From: Edaphovirga cremea
Lineage (GTDB): Bacteria > Pseudomonadota > Gammaproteobacteria > Enterobacterales > Enterobacteriaceae
NCBI RefSeq assembly: GCF_003332275.1
Contig: NZ_QOVA01000019.1
Coordinates: 1-64,000, forward strand
Direction: 5' to 3'
DNA length: 64,000 nt
A program made the translations under genes and the position numbers. Positions 20,341 to 29,721 of the stretch are shown here, one piece after another (the stretch's first letter is position 1; the number at the start of each line of letters is the position of its first letter). A model generated the notes under the pieces. That model was not told where the DNA came from and made no database searches. It saw only the letters and a program-made list of their open reading frames with translations.

Positions 20341-21393
20341 ATGGCATTCAGAATTGCAAGTTCCCCTTTTACTCACAACCGACAGAGTACCCGCAGCATT
20401 ATGCTGTTTGTCATGCTCGCCTGTATCCCCGGCCTGTTGGCGCAAGTTTGGTTCTTTGGTTATGGCACCCTGATTCAGGTGGCACTGGCGATGGTTACCG
20501 CAGTGATTGCCGAAGGCGTGACGTTGTCACTACGCAAGCAACCCGTTTTAACCCGGTTAGGTGATAATTCCGCGTTGCTGACGGCGTTATTGCTTGGCGT
20601 CAGCCTGCCGCCACTTGCACCGTGGTGGTTGATTGTCATTGGTACCGTTTTCGCCATTATCATCGCCAAGCAGTTGTACGGTGGACTGGGACAGAACCCT
20701 TTCAACCCCGCGATGATCGGTTATGTCGTCCTGCTGATCTCTTTCCCGGTTCAGATGACCACCTGGTTACCGCCTGATGCCCTTCAGGCTGAGCCTCTTT
20801 CTCTGGTTGATACCTTTCTGAGTATTTTCAGCGGCCACACCAGTGAAGGATTGTCGGCCTATCAATTGCAACTGAATGTGGACGGCGTCAGTCAGGCGAC
20901 ACCGCTGGACGGTTTCAAAACCGGTCTGCGTTCAGGCCACAGCGCTGAACAGTTGATGGCACAACCGCTGTTTTCCGGCGTACTGGCGGGATTGGGCTGG
21001 CAGTGGATTAATCTGGGTTTTCTCGCGGGCGGTTTATTCCTGTTGTGGCGCAAAAATATCCATTGGCACATCCCGGTCAGCTTTCTGGTAACGCTGGCCT
21101 TTTGCTCGGGTCTGGCCTGGTTAGTGGCACCAGCAACCAATGCGTCGCCCATGATTCACCTGTTCTCCGGCGCAACCATGCTCGGTGCGTTCTTCATTAC
21201 CACCGATCCCGTCACGGCATCAACCACGCCAAAAGGCCGCCTTATTTTTGGTGCCCTGATTGGTTTACTGGTATGGCTGATTCGTGCCCACGGCGGCTAT
21301 CCTGATGGTGTTGCTTTCGCGGTTTTGCTGGCGAATATTACCGTTCCGCTGATCGATCACTATACCCAACCCAGAGTCTACGGGCATCGCTGA
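20341..21393 (+). CDS. rsxD: RsxD, FMN-carrying membrane subunit
   Basis: A 350-aa multi-pass protein of the NQR2/RnfD family. The covalent FMN attachment site is in [19 protein letters not shown] (SGAT, the Thr being the flavin-linked residue in the family). The ATG directly follows the rsxC stop codon, so the two are translationally coupled. Confidence 0.95.
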   Translation: MAFRIASSPFTHNRQSTRSIMLFVMLACIPGLLAQVWFFGYGTLIQVALAMVTAVIAEGVTLSLRKQPVLTRLGDNSALLTALLLGVSLPPLAPWWLIVIGTVFAIIIAKQLYGGLGQNPFNPAMIGYVVLLISFPVQMTTWLPPDALQAEPLSLVDTFLSIFSGHTSEGLSAYQLQLNVDGVSQATPLDGFKTGLRSGHSAEQLMAQPLFSGVLAGLGWQWINLGFLAGGLFLLWRKNIHWHIPVSFLVTLAFCSGLAWLVAPATNASPMIHLFSGATMLGAFFITTDPVTASTTPKGRLIFGALIGLLVWLIRAHGGYPDGVAFAVLLANITVPLIDHYTQPRVYGHR

Positions 21394-21402
21394 GGAATTG
21401 TT

Positions 21403-22035
21403 ATGCTAAGTACCATGCGACGCCACGGCACCACGTTGGCGCTGTTTGCGGCATTGACCACCGGTTTGACCGCGTTGGTGCATGCACTGACCAAACCGAC
21501 CATCGAACACCAGGCCGCGCTGCAACAGAAAGCGCTGTTTGATCAGGTATTGCCGCCAGAATTGTACAATAACAATCTACAGAAAGAATGTTACGTTGTC
21601 ACTGATTCGGCATTGGGCAATGGACTTCCCCACTTTCTTTACCTGGCCCGGAAAGACGGCGTACCTGTCGCGGCAGCCGTTGAAACCACCGCACCGGACG
21701 GCTATTCCGGGTCGATCCAGCTGTTGGTTGCTGCGGACTTCCACGGTAACGTATTGGGTACGCGCGTGATCGAACACCATGAAACACCAGGGTTGGGCGA
21801 CAAAATTGAACTGCGTATCTCAGACTGGATAAAACTTTTTGCCAGACAAACCATTAATGGCCCGGACGATCGCCGCTGGGCGGTAAAAAAAGATGGCGGA
21901 ATGTTCGATCAGTTTACCGGTGCAACCATCACCCCGCGCGCAGTAGTGAACGCGGTGAAGCGTACCGGTTTGTATCTCGAAACATTACCATCACAAATCG
22001 ACACTTTACCTGCCTGTGGAGAGAGTAATGAGTGA
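21403..22035 (+). CDS. rsxG: RsxG, FMN-binding periplasmic-facing subunit
   Basis: A 210-aa protein with one N-terminal membrane anchor (about residues 10-30) and a periplasmic FMN-binding domain. The flavinylation site is [11 protein letters not shown] near residue 175, where the family motif is (S/T)GAT with the flavin on the Thr. The preceding GLGDKIEL is also conserved. The gene overlaps the rsxE start by 8 bp. Confidence 0.94.
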   Translation: MLSTMRRHGTTLALFAALTTGLTALVHALTKPTIEHQAALQQKALFDQVLPPELYNNNLQKECYVVTDSALGNGLPHFLYLARKDGVPVAAAVETTAPDGYSGSIQLLVAADFHGNVLGTRVIEHHETPGLGDKIELRISDWIKLFARQTINGPDDRRWAVKKDGGMFDQFTGATITPRAVVNAVKRTGLYLETLPSQIDTLPACGESNE

Positions 22036-22729
22036 AGCCAAACGCGTCATCGTTGAAGGGTTGTGGAAAAACAATTCATCGCTGGTACAGCTATTGGGGC
22101 TCTGTCCGCTGCTGGCCGTGTCATCAACCGCCACCAATGCGTTGGGTCTGGGACTGGCAACCACATTGGTTCTCGTGTGTACCAATTCGTCCATTTCCCT
22201 GATGCGCCGCTGGATCCCCCATGAGATCCGCATTCCTATTTACGTGATGATCATTGCATCGGTCGTAAGCTGCGTGGAAATGCTGATAAATGCTTATGCG
22301 TATGGCCTGTATCAATCATTGGGGATATTCATCCCGCTGATTGTGACCAACTGCATCGTCATTGGCCGCCCAGAAGCCTACGCTGCCAAAGCGCCAGTAC
22401 CTTATGCCGCGCTGGATGGCTTGGCGATCGGTCTCGGCGGCACCTGCGCACTGTTTGTTCTGGGTTGCCTGCGCGAAATTTTGGGGAATGGTACACTGTT
22501 TAATGGTGCGGACATGCTCTTGGGCAGTTGGGCGAAAGTGCTGCGTATTCAGGTCGTCCATCTCGACAACCCGTTCCTTCTGGCGATGCTGCCACCGGGC
22601 GCATTTATTGGCCTGGGATTGATGCTCGCCGGTAAATACCTGATTGATCAAAAGATGAAAGCCCGTCAAGTGCTGGCAACCGCTGCATCTCTTGACGTTA
22701 CTCAGCATGGAGCAGAGAAGGCGTTATGA
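22028..22729 (+). CDS. rsxE: RsxE, membrane subunit of the Rsx complex
   Basis: A 233-aa, six-segment membrane protein paralogous to RsxA (compare [28 protein letters not shown] and [14 protein letters not shown]). The ATG at 22028 ([16 protein letters not shown]) matches E. coli RsxE; an in-frame GTG at 22016 would add four residues. The stop overlaps the nth start (ATGA). Confidence 0.95.
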   Translation: MSEAKRVIVEGLWKNNSSLVQLLGLCPLLAVSSTATNALGLGLATTLVLVCTNSSISLMRRWIPHEIRIPIYVMIIASVVSCVEMLINAYAYGLYQSLGIFIPLIVTNCIVIGRPEAYAAKAPVPYAALDGLAIGLGGTCALFVLGCLREILGNGTLFNGADMLLGSWAKVLRIQVVHLDNPFLLAMLPPGAFIGLGLMLAGKYLIDQKMKARQVLATAASLDVTQHGAEKAL

Positions 22730-23358
22730 ATAAAGAGAAACGCGTCAGCATTCTTACCCGGCTGCGCGATAATAACCCTCATCCTACAACGGAACTGGTT
22801 TACACCATGCCTTTTGAGCTGTTGATTTCCGTTCTGCTGTCGGCGCAGGCCACTGATGTGAGCGTCAATAAAGCGACAGCAAAACTCTATCCCATCGCCA
22901 ATACGCCAGAATCCCTGCTGGAGCTCGGTGTTGATGGCCTAAAACAGCACATCAAGACCATCGGGCTGTTCAACACCAAAGCCGAGAATGTGATCAAAAC
23001 CTGCCGCATTTTGCTGGAAAAGCACGGTGGTGAAGTTCCGGAAGATCGTGCGGCGCTCGAAGCCCTGCCCGGTGTGGGTCGCAAAACCGCCAACGTCGTA
23101 TTGAATACGGCATTCGGCTGGCCGACGATTGCGGTTGACACCCATATTTTCCGCGTATGCAACCGCACCCATTTTGCGCCGGGAAAAACGGTGGATCAGG
23201 TGGAAGACAAATTGTTGAAAGTGGTGCCCGCCGAATTCAAACTGGATTGTCATCACTGGCTGATTCTGCATGGACGTTACACCTGTATCGCCCGCAAACC
23301 ACGTTGCGGCTCATGCATCATTGAAGACTTGTGTGAATACGACAGCAAAACTGATTAA
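22726..23358 (+). CDS. nth: Endonuclease III
   Basis: A DNA glycosylase/AP lyase for oxidised pyrimidines in base excision repair. The helix-hairpin-helix [12 protein letters not shown] contains catalytic Lys120, and Asp138 is in [11 protein letters not shown]; both sit at the E. coli positions. The C-terminal 4Fe-4S loop is C-X6-C-X2-C-X5-C in [17 protein letters not shown]. The length is 210 aa. It is the last gene of the rsx-nth unit, with an ATGA overlap. Confidence 0.97.
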   Translation: MNKEKRVSILTRLRDNNPHPTTELVYTMPFELLISVLLSAQATDVSVNKATAKLYPIANTPESLLELGVDGLKQHIKTIGLFNTKAENVIKTCRILLEKHGGEVPEDRAALEALPGVGRKTANVVLNTAFGWPTIAVDTHIFRVCNRTHFAPGKTVDQVEDKLLKVVPAEFKLDCHHWLILHGRYTCIARKPRCGSCIIEDLCEYDSKTD

Positions 23359-23374
23359 GCACGAAGGTGTATGC

Positions 23375-23399
23375 GGCTGACGAGTTGGCTTCGTCAGCC
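23375..23399. terminator. Terminator of rsx-nth
   Basis: GGCTGACGA (23375-23383) pairs perfectly with TCGTCAGCC (23391-23399) over a 7-nt loop, followed by ACTATTTTA. It lies between convergent nth and the DUF2501 gene. Confidence 0.7.
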
Positions 23400-23405
23400 A
23401 CTATT

Positions 23406-23894
23406 TTACAGCAGTGATGTTGACTGTTTCAGAACCACGTCGCAGGCTTTGGTCGTAATCTTCTCTTTGAGTTGATCGGTTGCCGTACCGAGATTGTTCA
23501 AATCAAGATTTTTACCCTGTCCGGTATGCAAAATACCACCCAATCCATCCTGATAATCCTGACTTTCCGCCCCGCTCGGGCTGGTAATGCCCAATTTGGT
23601 CAATAGCTTATCTTTGACTGCATCCGCATTGCCTGCGGACAGAACATTATTTTTCACGCAGTACTGTAAAATCCCCGCCGCATTGGTGGCGCTTTTCGCT
23701 TTAAGCGTGGTGTCACTGCCATTCAGCAAAGCCCCCAGAGACGCCAATGAATTACTGCCGCTACCCGATGATGACTGGTTCAACTGCTCAGTCGCCGCGC
23801 TTTTCAATGAGCCCAGTAGATCGGCATGTGCCGCACTTGCCATCAGGGCGCTACTGACCGCCAAAGCCAGCATGACGCGTTGGGTTACCTGCAT
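23406..23894 (-). CDS. DUF2501 family secreted protein (YjjA-like)
   Basis: A 162-aa protein with a Sec signal peptide (residues 1-24, cleavage after AAHA). The mature part is rich in Ser, Gly, Ala and Leu. Two cysteines (ILQYCVKNNVL and TKACDVVL) are placed as in DUF2501/YjjA, where they probably form a disulfide. The function is unknown; location is periplasmic or extracellular. AGGAGTG precedes the ATG. Confidence 0.75.
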   Translation of the reverse strand: MQVTQRVMLALAVSSALMASAAHADLLGSLKSAATEQLNQSSSGSGSNSLASLGALLNGSDTTLKAKSATNAAGILQYCVKNNVLSAGNADAVKDKLLTKLGITSPSGAESQDYQDGLGGILHTGQGKNLDLNNLGTATDQLKEKITTKACDVVLKQSTSLL

Positions 23895-24090
23895 AATTCA
23901 CTCCTTTTTTAACTCATTAGACCTAAAAGACTGGGGCAGCTTGCCGCCTAACCATGCCTTAAGCAATGAGGTGTAATCTGACTTTTAAGCATTAAACTTG
24001 GCATTCAAGAGGTGTAAGCGCACCCTTGCATCCTTTTTAAAAACGAGTTCGGAGCAGGTTTTGGTTGATATTAGATTGATGTACGTGGAG

Positions 24091-24406
24091 GTCAAAAGAT
24101 AGCTTTGTTGGTTGATTGCTTTGGCTTGGTTTTTTTTTCTTTCAATGTGAAGATCGGCAATCAAGCAGGGGACAAAAGCGTGTCCCCTGCACCCGCGCTT
24201 TCCGCAGCATTAATTGCCCGCGTTGCGGGTCCCCTCGGTTGTCATTGCGGCGGACGGGTCGGCTTTAGGCTACAGTCCCTGTAGCCGGACGCCTTTCGCC
24301 GCCGTCCTGACGGCTCATCCCTGCCTCCATTCCGCCCTCAGCAATTTATGATGCTCGGGGGGAAGGTCAACTTCAAGATGAACTTTGTATTTCAATGTCT
24401 GTGAAG
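24091..24406 (+). repeat. Tandem hairpin repeat, unit A (316 bp)
   Basis: First of three head-to-tail units beginning at 'gtcaaaagatagctttgttgg'. It has the same four hairpins as unit B, with a few substitutions. The 60 bp before it (24030-24090) match the left end of the copy at 144-265, so they belong to the full element. I see no gene in 23895-25407. Confidence 0.9.
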
Positions 24407-24722
24407 GTCAAAAGATAGCTTTGTTGGTTGATTGCTTTGGCTTGGGTTTTTTTTCTTTCAATGTGAAGATCGGCAATCAAGCAGGGGACAAAAGCGTGTC
24501 CCCTGCACCCGCGCTTTCCGCAGCATAAATTGCCCGCGTTGCGGGTGCCCTCGGTTGTCATTCCGGCGGACGGGTCGGCTTTAGGCTACAGTCCCTGTAG
24601 CCGGACGCCTTTCGCCGCCGTCCTGACGGCTCATCCCTGCCTCCATTCCGCCCTCAGCAATTTATGATGCTCGGGGGGAAGGTCAACTTCAAGATGAACT
24701 TTGTATTTCAATGTCTGTGAAG
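24407..24722 (+). repeat. Tandem hairpin repeat, unit B (316 bp)
   Basis: Its start is exactly 316 bp from those of units A and C. Hairpins: GCAGGGGACA/TGTCCCCTGC (24481-24506), CCCGC/GCGGG (24533-24545), GGCTACAG/CTGTAGCC (24584-24602) and AGCA/TGCT (24656-24671). Short ORFs across it are repeat by-products. Confidence 0.9.
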
Positions 24723-24993
24723 GTCAAAAGATAGCTTTGTTGGTTGATTGCTTTGGCTTGGGTTTTTTTTCTTTCAATGTGAAGATCGGCAATCAAGCAG
24801 GGGACAAAAGCGTGTCCCCTGCACCCGCGCTTTCCGCAGCATTAATTGCCCGCGTTGCGGGTCCCCTCGGTTGTCATTCCGGCGGACGGGTCGGCTTTAG
24901 GCTACAGTCCCTGTAGCCGGACGCCTTTCGCCGCCGTCCTGGCGGCTCATCCCTGCCTACATTCCGCCCTCAGCAATTCATGATGCTCGGGGG
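24723..24993 (+). repeat. Tandem hairpin repeat, unit C (truncated)
   Basis: The third unit is nearly identical to B over about 270 bp. It then breaks into a short (ACAAAG)n run at 24999-25020 and an AT-rich spacer. Confidence 0.88.
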
Positions 24994-25096
24994 AGGTCAA
25001 AGACAAAGACAAAGACAAAAGAAATACATAAATAAAACTAAAATTAAAACATCACGATTTTATCAGTTAATCATTATTTTTTTATCAGTAGCCTTT

Positions 25097-25385
25097 GACG
25101 TTGACCTTCCCAGAGCGTCATGACTCGCTGAGCGAAGGACGCAGGCAGGGGCGAACCGCCAGGATGGCGGTGAGAGGCGTCCGCCCACATGGATGTGGGC
25201 TAAAGCCGACCCGTCCGCCGGAGAGATGAGCGAAGGCACCGGCGCAGCCGGCGAGAAATGCCGCGGAAAAGCGCGGTGCAGGGCCGCGCTTACGGCCCTG
25301 CTTAGATGCCGATCTTCACACTAACAGAACAACATCATAGCGTAGGCATCTAACCAGCAAAGCTATCTTTTGACGTTCAAGAACA
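25097..25385 (-). repeat. Diverged inverted copy of the hairpin repeat
   Basis: Its reverse complement aligns along the whole unit ('gtcaaaagatagcttt', 'gtgaagatcggcat', 'gcggacgggtcggctttag', 'ggacgcct', 'ctgcct', 'ggaaggtcaac'). The four hairpin stems are changed but still pair: 25278-25301, 25239-25251, 25183-25200 and 25114-25129. Confidence 0.85.
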
Positions 25386-25407
25386 TCAATAAACCCGTTT
25401 TAAAAAG

Positions 25408-26511
25408 CTACTCCCTCCCGAAGGGAGCAATTTCCCCCGCTAAAGCGGTGATCCTCGCAATCGCCCCCTCCATCATCTCCTCCGTAACACTGAATGGCAT
25501 ATTCTTCATGTCCGGTGCCACCAATGCCCGGCTGATGATCGCTCGGCGCTCGTCTGGTGTCAGATCATCCGCGACCTCATCTAACGTCAACGGTATCGAA
25601 CACGCGCGGGCCAGCGCTAACGCGGCCAGTAACTGTTGATCATCACGGCCTTCCAACGCCAGCAAACAGAGATTGCCAAACCCCACTAACAATCCGTGAG
25701 GAATTTGCCGTGTTTTGGGGATCGCAGTAAAACCATCATATAAAGCATGTGCGGCAGCCGTATGACCGCCATTACTCATAATGGAGGTCAATCCGGCATA
25801 CAGAAAAATGGCATCCAGCACCTGCTCCAGCGCAGCATTGGCCTTACCCTGCTCTAACGCCAGGCAGGCATCCGCAGCAAAGTTTTCTATCAGCGTAAAA
25901 CAGAGTTCGCTATTAGTGCGTACGACACCCGCCAGCCCCTGCAACTTGTTGATATCACTGATCGCCCGGTACTCATACCACTTCGCCAAAGTGTCCCCCA
26001 ACCCGGCAGAAAAACTGATCAAGGGTGAGCGGGCCAGCAAATCAGCGTCAATGACCGCCGCCGCAGGGCCGCTGGCAAGATGAAACATATCCCGGAAAAC
26101 ACCATCGTCATGATACCGAAATGCAATCGGGGTAATGGCTGAACACGTTGCCGCCACCGTTGGCAGGGTCACCACGGGAATATTACTCACCACCCCAGCG
26201 GCTTTGGCGGTATCCAATGCCCTTCCTCCCCCGGTGGCGATAATGACTTCAATCCCCTGGCGTTGAACAATATCTGCCAAACGATAAATATGTTGTTCGC
26301 TGCACTCTCCGCCATACCATTCACTTCCGGCATACCACATCATACTTTCGCTGAGTTGTTCGATGACCTGGGGCTCGACAAACGCGATTGCCCGTTTACC
26401 GCCTATCAATATGGCGCGTTGCCCTAGCCTGCCACACATCCTTCCCAAGTGAAGAATGGCCCCCCGGCCTCGTAAAACGCTGGCGGGGAAAACTAACCGG
26501 TGTGTAAACAT
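25408..26511 (-). CDS. Iron-containing alcohol dehydrogenase family protein (GldA/HcxA-like)
   Basis: A 367-aa NAD(P)-dependent metal-containing dehydrogenase of the glycerol dehydrogenase branch. The nucleotide-binding part has IATGGGRALDTAKAAG near residue 95 and LPTVAATCSAITP near 120. Metal-site residues are expected in FSAGLGDTLAKWYE (Asp) and the histidines of NGGHTAAAHALYDGF and IPHGLLVGFG. It resembles E. coli HcxA (YbdH) and GldA, but the substrate cannot be assigned. It stands alone, next to the repeat block. Confidence 0.75.
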   Translation of the reverse strand: MFTHRLVFPASVLRGRGAILHLGRMCGRLGQRAILIGGKRAIAFVEPQVIEQLSESMMWYAGSEWYGGECSEQHIYRLADIVQRQGIEVIIATGGGRALDTAKAAGVVSNIPVVTLPTVAATCSAITPIAFRYHDDGVFRDMFHLASGPAAAVIDADLLARSPLISFSAGLGDTLAKWYEYRAISDINKLQGLAGVVRTNSELCFTLIENFAADACLALEQGKANAALEQVLDAIFLYAGLTSIMSNGGHTAAAHALYDGFTAIPKTRQIPHGLLVGFGNLCLLALEGRDDQQLLAALALARACSIPLTLDEVADDLTPDERRAIISRALVAPDMKNMPFSVTEEMMEGAIARITALAGEIAPFGRE

Positions 26512-26760
26512 ACCTCTCCTTATAAATTACCCGTCATACCTCAAGCGGCATGCAGGAAATGAATGTTTTGAGGGGATAGGTTCTAAGTATGGTCAAAAAA
26601 AGAGTGCCGCGTGGAGGAATTGTCTATCTGCGGGAAATGGCGGAGCAAAGTGCCAGGGGGAGAATAATACGATTTCACGTAACCATGAAACCGTATTTGG
26701 CTTAGGATGAGATGAACTCCCTGCGTCAGTTTAGTGTTACGTCACTAACGCGGCAGTCGC
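26512..26760. other. Non-coding stretch
   Basis: No gene or RNA recognised. The only structure is TTAGTG-TTACGT-CACTAA (26731-26748), a 6-bp inverted repeat just after the winged-helix gene, possibly part of its terminator. Confidence 0.4.
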
Positions 26761-27102
26761 TTATGCAAACGAGTTTTCCCGGTCATGGTCAATGTTGTAT
26801 TTATAACCTTTATTTCTTATTGTCGTTATTGCATCGGCAAAACCGGCCATTTTAAGTGAACGCCTCAATTTACAGATCAGTTGAATCAGATTTTCATCAT
26901 GAGTACATTTGTCGCACCCTGGCCAGAGTTGAGTGATTAAAGTATCTCTGTCAATGATCTCACCGGGTTTCGATTTGAGACAAAAGAATAGACGCCGTTC
27001 CATTTCCTGAAGAAATAACACATTAAAAGAGAATGCAATATTGTCTTCATCATTAATCTCGTTATCAGTACTGAATGCATGCGGATGGTGTTGTTGTCTC
27101 AT
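26761..27102 (-). CDS. Orphan winged-helix (OmpR/PhoB-type) DNA-binding protein
   Basis: The C-terminal about 85 residues form a trans_reg_C winged helix: EIIDRDTLITQLWPGC, then the recognition region HDENLIQLICKLRRSLKMAG, and the wing TIRNKGYKYN. There is no receiver domain and no membrane segment. The ATG at 27102 gives 113 aa with AAGGGAAA upstream. The frame stays open to an ATG at 27207 (148 aa), so the start is uncertain. The DNA is AT-rich compared with the neighbours, which suggests horizontal origin. It may control a neighbouring gene; no target is visible. Confidence 0.6.
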   Translation of the reverse strand: MRQQHHPHAFSTDNEINDEDNIAFSFNVLFLQEMERRLFFCLKSKPGEIIDRDTLITQLWPGCDKCTHDENLIQLICKLRRSLKMAGFADAITTIRNKGYKYNIDHDRENSFA

Positions 27103-27207
27103 AGAATTTCCCTTTTTAGAAAGTAAATACAAGGGATTATCATAGATAAATTCTCTGTCAGGCATCATGCATTCAGCGCCGTGCAAATCTGCAAAAAATA
27201 AAAACAT

Positions 27208-27675
27208 TAAAATTCATACAGTAAGATAGCACATCTCATAGGAATTGATGAAAAAAAGATATTTTCGAAGCATATAATGATTCTCATGATGAATCTGGGT
27301 GATAATTAACCCCTCCTAAAAATCAAGGCAACATAAATAAAAAAATCATCACCAAGACGAAATATTTTAATAAAAAATTAACATTTATAATGCACTTTGT
27401 CTTTATTTTTTGGTGAGAAGAGAAAAACTCAGGAAACATAATTTAACGTGAGTTTATAAATGGCGGGTTTTTGACGTTCTTTGACATAAAATAGTCATTT
27501 ATTTTTGTTAAAAAAACTAAAAGCGGAACCCAATGGGCTGCCGTCATTCAACAGATCGGTATCGCCAACACCTTCCTTCTCGCGACCCCTTTAAGGGCAT
27601 CATGGCGGTGATACTGCTGTAGGGTTATCCTTTGCTTATCTGGCGCAAGTCACAGGCTTAACATCAGGAGTTGTT
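27208..27675. other. AT-rich intergenic region upstream of the deaminase gene
   Basis: About 470 bp with no gene I can support. The first 300 bp are strongly AT-rich; 27530-27660 is closer to the local average. It should contain the promoters of the winged-helix gene and the deaminase, but no strong -35/-10 pair stands out. Confidence 0.4.
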
Positions 27676-28917
27676 ATGAAAATTATCAATGCCGTTCTCC
27701 GTCAGCAAAACGGAACTTTCACACTGGATATCAAAGATGGTGTGATTGCGGCCATCGAGCAGCAATCATCAAACGCCCTGCAAGTGGAAGGTGCTATTGA
27801 TGCAGCCGGTCAATTGGTGATTCCTCCTTTGGTCGAGCCGCATATTCACCTGGATGCTACGCTCACCGCCGGTGAACCAGAATGGAATATGAGCGGAACC
27901 CTATTTGAAGGGATTGAGCGCTGGAGCCAGCGCAAAGAGACCATTTCTCACGAAGATACCAAAAAACGCGCCCATACAACGATTGGGATGCTGCGGGATC
28001 ACGGTATTCAGCATGTACGAACCCATGTGGATGTGACCGACCCAACGCTCGCCGCGTTGAAAGCCATGCTGGAAGTGAAGGAAGAGGCGCGATCCCTGAT
28101 TGATTTACAAATAGTGGCCTTTCCGCAGGAAGGAATCGAGTCCTATCCCAATGGCCGCAAACTGATGGAACAGGCGATCGAAATGGGGGCAGATGTCGTG
28201 GGCGGCATTCCTCATTTTGAAAATACCCGCGTTCAGGGCGTCAGTTCAATCAAGTTCCTGATGGATCTTGCTGAACGCACTGGCTGCCTCGTCGATGTAC
28301 ACTGTGACGAAACGGATGATCCGCACTCCCGCTTTCTTGAGGTTCTGGCTGAAGAGGCCCGAGTCCGTGGCATGGGCGCTCGCGTCACTGCGAGCCATAC
28401 CGTCGCCATGGGATCTTACGATAATGCCTATTGCTCGAAACTGTTCCGCTTGCTGAAACTCTCGGGGATCAGCTTTATCTCCTGTCCGACCGAAAGTATT
28501 CATCTGCAAGGTCGATTCGATACCTTCCCCAAACGCCGTGGCGTCACACGCGTGGCCGAACTGGATCGCGCGGGCATGAATGTCTGCTTTGGCCAGGATT
28601 CGATCAAGGACCCGTGGTATCCGCTGGGTAATGGCAACATTCTGCGCGTGCTGGATGCCGGATTGCATATCTGCCATATGATGGGTTATCAGGATCTGCA
28701 ACGCTGTCTTGATCTCGTCACAGATAACAGCGCGAAAGCGATGCATTTGGGTGAGCGTTATGGCATCGCCGTCGGACGCCCTGCCAATCTGGTGATTCTG
28801 GATGCAGAAAATGATTATGAGGCAGTACGACGCCAGGCTAAAGCCCACCTGTCTATTCGCCATGGGGAAGTGATCATGCGTCGCCAGCCAGAACGCATTG
28901 AACGCTACGGCATGTAA
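27676..28917 (+). CDS. CodA-family deaminase, predicted 5-methylcytosine/cytosine deaminase
   Basis: Amidohydrolase-superfamily pyrimidine deaminase, 413 aa, aligned with E. coli CodA at a constant offset of five. Metal ligands His56 and His58 (EPHIHLD), His209 (DVHCDE) and Asp308 are present, as are Glu212, His241 and Gln151. The residue after Asp308 is Ser309 where CodA has Asp314. Loss of that discriminating Asp is the published marker of bacterial enzymes that deaminate 5-methylcytosine to thymine. Cytosine may still be a substrate. No codB permease lies alongside. AGGAG is seven bases before the ATG. Confidence 0.85.
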   Translation: MKIINAVLRQQNGTFTLDIKDGVIAAIEQQSSNALQVEGAIDAAGQLVIPPLVEPHIHLDATLTAGEPEWNMSGTLFEGIERWSQRKETISHEDTKKRAHTTIGMLRDHGIQHVRTHVDVTDPTLAALKAMLEVKEEARSLIDLQIVAFPQEGIESYPNGRKLMEQAIEMGADVVGGIPHFENTRVQGVSSIKFLMDLAERTGCLVDVHCDETDDPHSRFLEVLAEEARVRGMGARVTASHTVAMGSYDNAYCSKLFRLLKLSGISFISCPTESIHLQGRFDTFPKRRGVTRVAELDRAGMNVCFGQDSIKDPWYPLGNGNILRVLDAGLHICHMMGYQDLQRCLDLVTDNSAKAMHLGERYGIAVGRPANLVILDAENDYEAVRRQAKAHLSIRHGEVIMRRQPERIERYGM

Positions 28918-28949
28918 TTTGGTCATTTTGACGGTTTTGGCCATATCAC

Positions 28950-28977
28950 GGCGATTCGCAGGAGTCGCCTTTCTCTT
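28950..28977 (+). terminator. Intrinsic terminator after the deaminase gene
   Basis: GGCGATTC-GCAG-GAGTCGCC (one G-T pair) is followed by TTTCTCTT. It begins 32 bp after the stop codon. Confidence 0.75.
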
Positions 28978-29061
28978 ATGGCCGAATCGGTTCGAATTCC
29001 CCTCACTGCCAAAAAAGCCTATTATTCCAACACCATAATTCGACTGATTTAGGGAGTGATG

Positions 29062-29721
29062 ATGACGACAGAACCCGAAATATTGCGCTTACGCGACGTG
29101 AGTTATGAAATTAACGGCACGTCGATCCTGAATGAAGTCTCGCTGAGCCTGAGAAAAGCAGAATTCACCTTAATCACTGGCCCGTCAGGTTGCGGTAAAA
29201 GTACCCTGCTCAAAGTGATCTCTTCACTGATCAGCCCCACCAGCGGCAGCATTCTGCTTGATGGCAAAGATATCGATGCGATCGCTCCGGAACACTATCG
29301 CCAGCAGGTTTCTTACTGTTTCCAGACACCGGTTCTGTTCGGTGAGACGGTATACGATAACCTGGCGTTGCCTTACCAGATCCGCCACCAGAAGGTAGAT
29401 GAGACCAAATTGAAAGAGGGTCTGACCCGGCTTCTGCTGCCCCATGAGATTCTCAACAAAAGCATCAATGAGCTTTCCGGTGGGGAGAAACAGCGGATCG
29501 CCCTTCTGCGCAACCTGCAGTTTACGCCACGTATTCTCCTGCTCGATGAGATCACCAGTGCTTTGGACGAAGACAACAAAAAGAACGTTAACCAGATGAT
29601 CCGGGAGTTGGTCGATCACCAGGGTGTCGCAGTGCTTTGGGTCACACACGATCAAAACGAAATCAGTCATGCCGATGAAGTCATTGTCATGAAAAATCAT
29701 GCGGTGGAGAGCTATTCATGA
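29062..29721 (+). CDS. fetA: FetA, ABC transporter ATP-binding protein (YbbL)
   Basis: ATPase of the FetAB exporter, which in E. coli is linked to iron homeostasis and peroxide resistance. Walker A is GPSGCGKSTLLK (near residue 40), signature LSGGEKQRIALLRNL, Walker B ILLLDEITSALD, switch His in WVTHDQNE. About 219 aa. ATG codons at 29059 and 29062 are both possible; the second has better spacing to AGGGAG. The stop overlaps fetB (ATGA). Confidence 0.9.
   Translation: MTTEPEILRLRDVSYEINGTSILNEVSLSLRKAEFTLITGPSGCGKSTLLKVISSLISPTSGSILLDGKDIDAIAPEHYRQQVSYCFQTPVLFGETVYDNLALPYQIRHQKVDETKLKEGLTRLLLPHEILNKSINELSGGEKQRIALLRNLQFTPRILLLDEITSALDEDNKKNVNQMIRELVDHQGVAVLWVTHDQNEISHADEVIVMKNHAVESYS

Noticed and set aside
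24373-24916. Short ORFs of 60-70 codons in the tandem repeats (24373-24561 minus, 24701-24916 plus)
   Set aside because: They lie wholly in the repeated, hairpin-forming units, have no independent start signals, and would recur with each copy. They are by-products of the repeat.
27540-27670. Possible relic of a permease gene before the deaminase (one frame reads FAYLAQVTGLTSG)
   Set aside because: Stop codons interrupt every frame within 30 codons, and no stretch aligns with CodB. The resemblance is too short.
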